From: Dyadobacter arcticus | GTDB lineage: Bacteria > Bacteroidota > Bacteroidia > Cytophagales > Spirosomataceae | NCBI RefSeq assembly: GCF_011762185.1 | Contig: NZ_JAASQJ010000002.1 | Span: 496,001 to 560,000 of the forward strand | Length of the DNA: 64,000 bases | Direction: 5' to 3' | In this document: piece after piece, positions 9,514 to 17,391 of the stretch | Layout: each line of letters starts with the position of its first letter | Position numbering within the stretch: the stretch's first letter is position 1 | Position numbers and translations under genes: made by a program | Notes under the pieces: model-generated | What the model was told of the DNA's origin: nothing | Seen by the model: the letters and a program-made list of their open reading frames with translations, nothing else | The model's database searches: none

Positions 9514-9828
9514 ATGATTCGGACCATTCTGATCCTTCTTGCTTTTTACACCATCGCACTTTCCTGCATTCCCTGTCAGGATGAAGCTCTTGGGGAATTG
9601 CATGACGCCGCATCAATCCAGCAACATACATCGCAAGAGCCCGTTGACCTTGATCTATGTTCGCCATTTTGCGTATGCACCTGCTGCGCGGGCATTACAC
9701 TTCAGCAGGAGATGGATTCTGCACCATTGCTTTCAAATTTCTCAGTATTTGAAGAAATCACCTTCGCTTATTCTTCCGGCGCAAACAGCGGTGATCTGAC
9801 CTCCATCTGGCAACCACCCAGGATCTAG
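9514..9828 (+). CDS. Small Cys-rich secreted protein (DUF6660-like), first gene of efflux operon
   Basis: A 104-residue protein with a hydrophobic N-terminus (MIRTILILLAFYTIALSC) that can act as a signal or lipoprotein signal. The mature part has a tight Cys cluster, 'C..FCVCTCC' (residues ~49-59), plus two more Cys near the N-terminus in 'SCIPCQD'. Small proteins of this kind, annotated DUF6660 in Bacteroidota, are commonly found right before CusA/CzcA pumps. The cluster could bind a soft or transition metal in the periplasm and hand it to the pump; that is inference from the Cys pattern and from the 88-bp spacing to the pump gene. Confidence 0.65.
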   Translation: MIRTILILLAFYTIALSCIPCQDEALGELHDAASIQQHTSQEPVDLDLCSPFCVCTCCAGITLQQEMDSAPLLSNFSVFEEITFAYSSGANSGDLTSIWQPPRI

Positions 9829-9916
9829 CATCATTGTCTTTTTGGTTTGGCTTATTGCTGCGATACGCTTCGGTGCGCTGTTATAAGCTCATTCATAAAC
9901 AGTTAGCTTTATTCTG

Positions 9917-12900
9917 ATGTTAGATAAGATCATTTATTTTTCAATCCATAACAAGCTGGTTATCGTAATTTTCACTCTTGCCTTATTGGCATGGGGGATT
10001 TATTCACTTACCCAGCTACCCATCGACGCCGTGCCTGACATTACCAATAACCAGGTACAGGTGATCACCACGAGCCCCTCACTTGCTGCCCAGGAAGTGG
10101 AACGGCTTGTCACTTTTCCAGTCGAAACCGCCATGGCAACCATTCCAAATACCGAAGAGATCCGCTCTATTTCGAGATTCGGGCTTTCGGTGGTTACCAT
10201 TGTTTTTAAGGACAATGTGGATGTGTATTGGGCCCGGCAGCAGGTTTCGGAGCGGCTGAAAAGCGCGGTCGAGCAGATACCACCCGGCGCAGGTTCGCCC
10301 GATCTGGCGCCCGTTACCACCGGTTTGGGAGAGATTTATCAATATGTATTGCATACTAAAAAAGGCTTCGAGAAGCAATATCCGCCGATGGAACTGAGGA
10401 GTATCCAGGACTGGATCGTGCGGCGGCAGCTATTGGGTACAGAAGGCGTTGCGGATGTAAGCAGCTTCGGTGGGTTTTTGAAACAATATGAAATTGCTAT
10501 TGATCCCTTCAAACTGCGAAGTGCCCAGATTTCAATCAATGAAATATTCACAGCCCTTCAGCAAAACAACCAAAATACCGGCGGTGCCTACATTGACAAA
10601 AAACCTAACGCCTATTTCATCAGGAGCGAAGGATTGATTGGCAATTTGAAAGACATTGAAATGGTGCAGGTCAAAACGACTGAGGCCGGACTTCCCGTGC
10701 TCGTGCGGGACATTGCGAAAGTGCAATATGGAAGCGCGGTGCGATATGGCGCCATGACGCGAAATGATGAGGGCGAGGTAGTAGGAGGATTGGTATTAAT
10801 GCTGAAAGGCGCCAATTCGTCCAAAGTGATTGGCAATGTGAAAGAAAAGATCGTGCAAATCCGCAAATCGCTGCCCGAAGGCGTGGTGATAGAGCCTTTC
10901 CTGGACCGTACGAAGCTTGTTAACAATGCAATTCACACGGTTTCGAAAAATCTGATTGAAGGTGCGCTGATTGTCATTTTTGTGCTGATACTGCTTCTTG
11001 GCAATCTCAGGGCCGGGTTGGTTGTGGCTTCCGTCATTCCGCTGGCTATGCTATTTGCTGTTTGCATGATGAACCTGTTCGGCGTTTCGGGTAACCTCAT
11101 GAGCCTTGGCGCGATCGATTTCGGCCTGATTGTGGATGGTGCGGTGATCATCGTTGAAGCGACGCTGCATCATATTATTGGTAAAAAGTACACGCACCCG
11201 CTGTCCCAGCGGGAAATGGATGCGGAGGTATATGAATCCGCATCGAAGATCCGAAACTCTGCAGCATTTGGTGAACTCATAATCCTCATTGTTTACCTGC
11301 CCATCCTGGCATTGGTCGGGATTGAGGGGAAGATGTTCAGGCCTATGGCGCAAACAGTAGGGTTTGCCATTTTAGGCGCATTTATTTTATCATTAACCTA
11401 TATACCAATGGTTTCCGCCTTGTTTTTAAGTAAACAAAATGAACACAAACCCAACATTTCCGATCAGATCATTGGCTTCTTTCACAGGATATATGTGTCT
11501 GCCCTGGGTTTTGCTATTCGGCAAAAGGCCATCGTAATGATAACAGCATTCAGTTTGCTTGGCATCAGCTTGTGGATATTCATAAATATGGGCGGCGAGT
11601 TTATCCCGCAACTGGATGAAGGGGATTTTGCAGTTGAAATGCGTTTATTGACCGGAAGTTCGCTTTCTGAAAGCGTCGATGCAGCCCAAAAGGCTGCTGG
11701 ATTAATCAGAAAGAATTTTCCGGACGAAGTTATTGAAGTTGTCGGCAAAATTGGGACATCAGAGATTCCAACTGATCCAATGCCAGTAAATGCTGGTGAT
11801 GTAATGGTTATTTTGAAAGAACCATCGGCCTGGACGAAAGCTTCCAACCGGGAAGAACTTGCCGAGAAGATGCATAATGTTCTTGCCGAGTCCATACCAG
11901 GCGTTACATTCGGATTTCAGCAACCGATTCAAATGCGTTTTAACGAATTGATGACGGGCGTTAAGCAGGATGTGGCGATCAAGATTTTCGGTGAAGACCA
12001 GAATGTGCTGGCGCAACAGGCCGGTAAAATCGGAAAGCTGGTCAGCTCGGTATCTGGTGTCGAGGATTTGTATGTCGAAGCCATCAGTGGGCTGCCCCAA
12101 ATCGTAGTGACGTTTGAGCGTGAACGTTTGTCGCAATTCGGCATCAGCATTGAGCAGGCAAACCGGACCATCAATACGGCTTTTGCAGGAAGCAGCGCCG
12201 GACTAGTTTATGAAGGTGAAAAAAGATTTGACCTGGTGGTCAGGCTCAATACCGAAAACCGCAGAACACTGGACGATGTCCGTGCTTTATTCATCACATC
12301 GCCTACCGGACAGCAGATCCCGCTGGCCCAGATTGCTGCCATTGAAATGAAAACAGGAGCCAATCAAATTCAGCGGGAAGATGCGAAAAGGCGCATTACG
12401 GTGGCGTTTAATGTACGCGGCAGGGATGTGGAAAGCATTGTAAATGAAATACAGGCAAAAATTGACGCACGGATCCAGCTGCCGACTGGATATTACTCCA
12501 TTTACGGAGGGCAATTCCAAAACTTGCAGGAAGCGACTACCCGGTTGAGCGTCGCAGTTCCGGTTGCGTTAATGCTGATTTTTATGCTGTTATATTTCAC
12601 TTTCAACTCACTGAGGCAGAGCCTCTTGATCCTGACCGCGATCCCGCTGTCTGCGATTGGGGGTATTTTTGCATTATGGCTTCGGGATATGCCTTTTAGT
12701 ATTTCGGCGGGCATTGGCTTCATTGCGCTTTTTGGAGTGGCGGTTTTGAATGGCATATTAATGATCGCGGAGTTTAACAACCTGCGAAAAGAAGGACTGG
12801 CGGATTTCCACAAAATTATCTTTCAGGGCACTCAAACCCGGCTTCGACCAGTATTAATGACCGCATTAGTAGCTTCACTTGGCTTTTTACCCATGGCATT

Positions 12901-14305
12901 GTCAACCAGCTCCGGGGCCGAAGTGCAGAGGCCGCTGGCGACGGTGGTTATTGGCGGGTTGGTTTCGGCAACATTGCTGACTTTGCTTATCCTACCCATT
13001 TTGTATGTGATGGTCGAAAAGCGTTTTGCTTCCGGCGGCGTTCTTAAATCCCTGATCTTATTGCTATTGGTTTCGGTTGCGACGATGTGGTCTTCCGGAG
13101 CCGAAGCCCAGGATACATTAAGTAAATCGCGAAGAATATCGCTTGAAACGGCCATTCATGAGGCATTAGCAAAAAATCCGGAAGTCGAATCTGGAACATA
13201 TCAGATTGATTATCAGAAAGCATTGACAGGAACAGCGGCCGATCTTGGCAAAACCAACTTTTCATGGATGGGCGGGCAGTTTAACAGCAAGCGTTTTGAC
13301 AATAACTTCTCCTTGTCGCAGACGTTGCCGCATCCGAAAGCTATTTCAAAAAAGCGTGAGTTGTTAACGGCGCAGTCCAATGGGGTTCAGGCTAGACTCG
13401 AAGTTACCAAGGCGGAGCTGGTGCGGGAGGTTAAAATTACTTATTACGATTTAATGCTTGCTTCTGAAAAGCATAAGCTGCTTTTGCAGGAAAGCAACCG
13501 GTCAGAGCGATTCGTAAAAGCCGCCATGCTCAGGTACAAAACGGGCGAAGCAAGTGAATTGGAGTATTCAGTCGCACAAAGTGCCCAGGGTGAATTGCAG
13601 ACACAAATGATCCAAAATCAGGGAGATATTCAGAACCTGCGGAGGCAGCTCCAGACATTGACTTACAGTCCCGAACCTTTAATGCCAAACGCAGACACCC
13701 TGCTCACCCGCAGCCTCGAAGGTGTAACATTGGATACATCAGCGATCGGCGCAAACCCATATCTCACCTATTTGCAGCAGCAGATATTAACCGACAAAAA
13801 ATCAACCGAAGTATTCCGGACGGGCCTCCTGCCTGATTTTAGCATTGGCTATTTCAACCAATCGCTGATCGGTAACCAGAACATCAATGGAAATGAGGTC
13901 TTTTTCAATGCGGGTAAGCGGTTTCAGGGTTTTCAGATTGGTATTGGGATACCTCTTTTTAATGGTGCATCCAGGGCCAGGATCGAAGCTTCTGAAATCA
14001 ATGAAAAAATAGCTCAAAACCAATTGAAAGCCAATCAATTACGATTGAGCAGTGAGTTCGAACGGGCCTTGGAAACTTACAAAGTCGCAAGCGAAAGTCT
14101 TAATTTATATAAGGAGAAAACCGTGGTCTTAGCGGACGCGATCAGCAACAAAGCCACAAGGGCGTACGAAGCGGGAGAAATCGGATATATGGAAGTTGCG
14201 CAATCGCTTAGCAGGGCATTCGATATCCGGACCAGATATCTCGATTTGCTTGATTCTTACAATCAATCGGTTATTCAGATTGAATTTTTGTCGGATAAGC
14301 GATAA
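9917..14305 (+). CDS. CzcA-type heavy-metal RND pump fused to a CzcC/TolC-like outer-membrane channel
   Basis: 1462 residues, about 400 longer than a normal CzcA/CusA (~1040). Residues 1-~1035 are the HME-family RND pump: 'DAVPDITNNQVQV' near the N-terminus, twelve-helix layout, and the TM4 signature 'DFGLIVDGAVIIVE' with Asp401, Asp407 and Glu414. These match Asp402/Asp408/Glu415 of CzcA, so the proton relay is of the Zn/Co/Cd class rather than the CusA copper class. After a hydrophobic segment at ~1040-1055 ('LKSLILLLLVSVATMWSSGAEAQ', which looks like a built-in signal sequence) residues ~1065-1460 are an outer-membrane efflux protein ('RRISLETAIHEALAKNPE', long heptad helices). This fusion is known in Bacteroidota. 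The adaptor gene follows 44 bp later. Confidence 0.93.
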   Translation: MLDKIIYFSIHNKLVIVIFTLALLAWGIYSLTQLPIDAVPDITNNQVQVITTSPSLAAQEVERLVTFPVETAMATIPNTEEIRSISRFGLSVVTIVFKDNVDVYWARQQVSERLKSAVEQIPPGAGSPDLAPVTTGLGEIYQYVLHTKKGFEKQYPPMELRSIQDWIVRRQLLGTEGVADVSSFGGFLKQYEIAIDPFKLRSAQISINEIFTALQQNNQNTGGAYIDKKPNAYFIRSEGLIGNLKDIEMVQVKTTEAGLPVLVRDIAKVQYGSAVRYGAMTRNDEGEVVGGLVLMLKGANSSKVIGNVKEKIVQIRKSLPEGVVIEPFLDRTKLVNNAIHTVSKNLIEGALIVIFVLILLLGNLRAGLVVASVIPLAMLFAVCMMNLFGVSGNLMSLGAIDFGLIVDGAVIIVEATLHHIIGKKYTHPLSQREMDAEVYESASKIRNSAAFGELIILIVYLPILALVGIEGKMFRPMAQTVGFAILGAFILSLTYIPMVSALFLSKQNEHKPNISDQIIGFFHRIYVSALGFAIRQKAIVMITAFSLLGISLWIFINMGGEFIPQLDEGDFAVEMRLLTGSSLSESVDAAQKAAGLIRKNFPDEVIEVVGKIGTSEIPTDPMPVNAGDVMVILKEPSAWTKASNREELAEKMHNVLAESIPGVTFGFQQPIQMRFNELMTGVKQDVAIKIFGEDQNVLAQQAGKIGKLVSSVSGVEDLYVEAISGLPQIVVTFERERLSQFGISIEQANRTINTAFAGSSAGLVYEGEKRFDLVVRLNTENRRTLDDVRALFITSPTGQQIPLAQIAAIEMKTGANQIQREDAKRRITVAFNVRGRDVESIVNEIQAKIDARIQLPTGYYSIYGGQFQNLQEATTRLSVAVPVALMLIFMLLYFTFNSLRQSLLILTAIPLSAIGGIFALWLRDMPFSISAGIGFIALFGVAVLNGILMIAEFNNLRKEGLADFHKIIFQGTQTRLRPVLMTALVASLGFLPMALSTSSGAEVQRPLATVVIGGLVSATLLTLLILPILYVMVEKRFASGGVLKSLILLLLVSVATMWSSGAEAQDTLSKSRRISLETAIHEALAKNPEVESGTYQIDYQKALTGTAADLGKTNFSWMGGQFNSKRFDNNFSLSQTLPHPKAISKKRELLTAQSNGVQARLEVTKAELVREVKITYYDLMLASEKHKLLLQESNRSERFVKAAMLRYKTGEASELEYSVAQSAQGELQTQMIQNQGDIQNLRRQLQTLTYSPEPLMPNADTLLTRSLEGVTLDTSAIGANPYLTYLQQQILTDKKSTEVFRTGLLPDFSIGYFNQSLIGNQNINGNEVFFNAGKRFQGFQIGIGIPLFNGASRARIEASEINEKIAQNQLKANQLRLSSEFERALETYKVASESLNLYKEKTVVLADAISNKATRAYEAGEIGYMEVAQSLSRAFDIRTRYLDLLDSYNQSVIQIEFLSDKR

Positions 14306-14349
14306 CGGATTACCATTACCATCACATTCAAGATTAATAAAGAGATCAG

Positions 14350-15531
14350 ATGAAAAATATATTGATTGTTCTAATGCTGTTTGCGGGGTTTTCTTCCTGT
14401 GACAAAAAAGCGGAAGAAAAGCCGGAAGCCGCACTCGAAACGCCAGAAGAGGCGGAAAGCAGCACGGTAGAATTGACAAAAGCCCAATACGAGACGGCTA
14501 AGATTGAATTGGGTACCACGTCTGTCCGTAATATTAGCGAGGTGGTAACTGCCAATGGCGTGATTGACATTCCGCCGCAAAATTTGGTAAGCATTTCTGC
14601 ACCAATGGGTGGCTTTGTCCGGAAAACGGAGCTTTTGCAAGGAATGAATGTCAAAAAGGGGCAGGTTTTGGCTACCATCGAAAATCCCGATTTTATCCAG
14701 ATCCAGCAGGATTTCCTGGAAACTGAAAGTAAACTGGAATATGCACAGCTGGAATTCGCGCGCCAGAATGAATTGAGTAAAGAAAATGTCAATGCGCAAA
14801 AAGTGCTTCAACAGGCCGCATCTGAGGTTAAAACACAAAGAGCTCGGCTTTCGGGATTGCGTGAGAGGCTTTTAACCGCAGGTATTAACCTTAAAATATT
14901 GGAAAAAGGGACCATTGTGAACAGTGCAACGATTACTTCTCCCATCAGCGGCTCCGTAACAACCGTCAATGTCAATCTGGGAAAATATGTCAACCCAACG
15001 GATGTAATGTTTGAGATTGTGGATACTGACCATTTGCATGTGGAGCTTTCGGTTTTTGAACAGGATATTCCTAAAATCAAGCTGGGGCAGCTGGTACGTT
15101 TTACGGTAAGTAACAATCCCGGAAGAGAGCATTTGGCAAAGGTTTATCTGATCAATCAAAAAATTAATGAAGACCGGACGGTGCGGGTACATTGCCATTT
15201 AAATCACGATGCTGCCGGTTTTTTACCGCAAAATTTTGTAAAAGCGATTATTGAAACGGGTGCTAACCCGGTAACAGCCCTACCCGACCAGGCTATTGTT
15301 GATTTCGAAGGCAAATCGTACATTTTTATCCAAAAAAATAATCGACCTACCGGGCATAACGAAGCTTCGGGGCTAACATTTGATATGTTGGAAGTGGTCA
15401 GGGGCGTGTCTGAAAACGGGTATTCACAAGTTAAATTTTCGGAAGATTTCGAATCTGATCATGTAAAAATCGTCATAAAAGGAGCTTACTCGCTGTTATC
15501 CAAACTTAAAAATGAGGAAGAAGAAGAATGA
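14350..15531 (+). CDS. RND efflux periplasmic adaptor lipoprotein (CzcB/CusB-like)
   Basis: A 393-residue membrane-fusion protein. It has a lipoprotein signal (MKNILIVLMLFAGFSSC, lipid anchor at Cys18) followed by an acidic linker rich in Glu/Lys. Next come the first lipoyl half ('SISAPMGGFVRKTELLQGMNVKKGQVLATIENPDF', ~80-115), a coiled-coil hairpin (~115-185), the second lipoyl half ('ATITSPISGSVTTVNVNLGKYV') and the beta-barrel ('LHVELSVFEQDIPKIKLGQ'). The adaptor links the inner-membrane pump to the outer-membrane channel and, in this family, also carries metal to the pump. It lies in the same operon, directly behind the pump-channel fusion. Confidence 0.9.
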   Translation: MKNILIVLMLFAGFSSCDKKAEEKPEAALETPEEAESSTVELTKAQYETAKIELGTTSVRNISEVVTANGVIDIPPQNLVSISAPMGGFVRKTELLQGMNVKKGQVLATIENPDFIQIQQDFLETESKLEYAQLEFARQNELSKENVNAQKVLQQAASEVKTQRARLSGLRERLLTAGINLKILEKGTIVNSATITSPISGSVTTVNVNLGKYVNPTDVMFEIVDTDHLHVELSVFEQDIPKIKLGQLVRFTVSNNPGREHLAKVYLINQKINEDRTVRVHCHLNHDAAGFLPQNFVKAIIETGANPVTALPDQAIVDFEGKSYIFIQKNNRPTGHNEASGLTFDMLEVVRGVSENGYSQVKFSEDFESDHVKIVIKGAYSLLSKLKNEEEEE

Positions 15532-15615
15532 GAAAATATTTAACATACAAAACATAAATTAATAACCTCATTTTACATACATTTGGTTACAATATAAGTC
15601 ATAAGCATTGATTTC

Positions 15616-15951
15616 ATGAAAGGAGCCAATCTTGGTGAATTTGAAGAGCTGGTATTGCTCACCATTGCCTCGCTGGCCAGCGAGGCTTACAGTGTGGCAA
15701 TTTGCGACGAACTCGAAAAGTACACCGCCAGGACCGCCAAGTTGGGCGTTGTGCACGCTGTGCTGAACCGCCTGGAAGAAAAAGGTCTTGCAAAAAGCCG
15801 GTTAGGCGAAGCGACCAGCGCCCGAGGCGGCAAGCGGAAGCGCTTTTATGAGGTAAGCCATACCGGCAAAGTAGCACTTACCCGATCGAAAGAAGTGCGT
15901 GAAAATATCTGGCGAACTATACCTGGCTTTAATTTGGAAGGTTCGATATGA
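15616..15951 (+). CDS. PadR family transcriptional regulator
   Basis: A 111-residue winged-helix protein with the PadR pattern: 'LGEFEELVLLTIASL', a recognition region at ~35-60 ('TAKLGVVHAVLNRLEEKGL'), a wing ('GGKRKRFYEVSHTGKVAL') and a C-terminal dimer helix. In Bacteroidota this short PadR type is very often followed by, and overlaps, a large FtsX/MacB-like ABC permease gene. Here the stop overlaps an ATG (ATGA at 15948-15951) as expected, but the permease is reduced to a relic. The regulator may therefore have lost its target transporter, although it could still act elsewhere. Confidence 0.85.
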   Translation: MKGANLGEFEELVLLTIASLASEAYSVAICDELEKYTARTAKLGVVHAVLNRLEEKGLAKSRLGEATSARGGKRKRFYEVSHTGKVALTRSKEVRENIWRTIPGFNLEGSI

Positions 15952-16108
15952 AGGGGAATAACCTAAATTCCTGTATCGACAACCCACCAGCCGGATCCAA
16001 ATGCTGGCAGGCTCACTTGGCATCCTGATTTTCGCATTCCGTCTGATTGGCTCACTGACGGTTAGGGCTGCTAGGAATAATCCTGTGAAAGTTTTGAAGA
16101 GGGAGTAA
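15948..16108 (+). pseudogene. Relic of an FtsX/MacB-type ABC transporter permease
   Basis: The ATG at 15948 overlaps the PadR stop, the usual start point of the partner permease, but that frame stops after 26 codons. Another frame, from about 15964 to the TAA at 16106-16108, reads as a MacB-like C-terminus: 'MLAGSLGILIFAFRLIGSL' (a last transmembrane helix) and then 'TVRAARNNPVKVLKRE'. The last motif is the conserved tail of this permease family ('..AARxNPVKSLRxE'). A complete member has roughly 800 residues, so almost the whole gene has been deleted, leaving the two ends joined out of frame. Confidence 0.72.
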
Positions 16109-16153
16109 GGGGCTGGATTAAACAGGTAGATGAAAGACTAACATGCAGTATTG

Positions 16154-17160
16154 TTAAACTTTTGAATTTAGCAATTCCCTTAATTGCTCCTTACTAGGCA
16201 AAACAGTTTGGTATCGGCTTGCAAAGATCTGATCATTGTTTTCCGGTAAAGTCATTTCTATTAGCAGATCACTTTTCTTTTGGCAAAGTATAATTCCAAT
16301 AGTCTTATTTTCATCATCCAATTTGATATTACGATCGTAATAGTTTACGTACATCTGCATTTGGCCAATATTCTCATGTTGAATTTCGCCGATTTTCAGA
16401 TCGATGATTACAAAGCATTTAAGAAACCTGTTATAGAAGACTAGATCGGCATAAAAATGTTTATCATCAAAAGAAATTCGTTTCTGCCGAGCTACGAAGG
16501 TGAATCCCTTCCCCAGTTCCAATAAAAAATATTCTAGTTTATCAATCAGCGCATTTTCCAGGTCGTTTTCCGAGTAACGATATTGTTCCTTCAAGTTTAA
16601 AAATTCGAGAATATAAGGGTCTTTAATTGCATCTGTAGCACTTTCCATCTTGTGACCTTTTTCAGATAATTTTTTAACACCTTCTCGGTCTGCGCTTAGA
16701 GCCAGGCGCATATAAAGTCCCGAATTGTACTGGCGTTTAAGCTCCCTTATACTCCATCCGTTTTCAATGGCCTCAATTTCATAGAATTTTCTTTCCCAAC
16801 ATCTTTAATGGAAATCAAGGAAAGATAATGTGACCAGCTGAGGCGGAAATTTGGCTGGGTAGCTAATGGAATATTCAATTCCGCAGACGGTGTCTGCGGA
16901 ATTGAATATTCTAGAAAAAACAACCTCATTTGTTCCAGATTTCTTTGCGAAAATCCCTGGCCAAACTCTGATTGAAGATCTTGGGACAATGCTTTGATTA
17001 GTCCTTTACCGTATTCCGCGCGACTCTCTCCTTTCTGATTTTCCTCGACAATACGTTTCCCTATCAGCCAATATGCGGTCACCATTGTTGCATTAAGACT
17101 TTGGTAAACGTTTTGTCTGGCTTGACGAAGGATAATTTTTATATCATGCAGTATTTCCAT
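16154..17160 (-). pseudogene. DUF1016 / YhcG-type PD-(D/E)XK nuclease-like gene, frameshifted
   Basis: Two adjacent minus-strand frames are halves of one DUF1016 protein. The N-terminal half (ATG at 17160, MEILHDIKIILRQARQNVY) has 'VTAYWLIGKRIVEENQKG' and 'GFSQRNLEQMRLF..' and ends with 'LSWSHYLSLISI'. The frame then breaks near 16800. The correct continuation ('KFYEIEAIENGWSIRELKRQYNSGLYMRLALS') is in the next frame and runs into the PD-(D/E)XK-like part, with 'FYADLVFYNRFLKCFVIIDLKIG' and 'GQMQMYVNYYD'. One extra A in the run beside 16797-16800 would restore the frame. DUF1016 proteins are linked by fold to nucleases and often occur in defence or restriction neighbourhoods. The gene also carries a coding palindrome (see separate entry). 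Confidence 0.8.
16869..16911. repeat. Perfect 20-bp inverted repeat with 3-base loop inside DUF1016 coding sequence
   Basis: Arms 16869-16888 and 16892-16911 are exact reverse complements around the loop GGT. On the gene strand the element encodes 'EYSIPQTPSAELNI', between the helix before and the 'LSWSHY' block of DUF1016. It sits in a segment that I believe varies between family members. Its exact symmetry inside a reading frame recalls palindromic coding insertions. As RNA it would form a very stable hairpin. Confidence 0.85.
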
Positions 17161-17391
17161 AAACACTGCAAAATACCTTCATTTTGTGGCTTATCAAATT
17201 CCTGCTAAAAACCCGGCCCGTAGCGTCCCTAATTCCTTACCGTTAACTCAATCCAATCTTCGTTCAGCGATTATCACCTTCCCTTCGTCGATTACCTAAG
17301 CCTCTCACAAAGCGACCGATTTACATTTGATCATCCGAATGCGAACAACCGCATTTGTCAACTCTAAATCACTTTTAAAATCGTATCAATC

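Noticed and set aside
16869-16911. Palindrome considered as an intrinsic terminator
   Set aside because: It lies inside a reading frame and no T-run directly follows on either strand.
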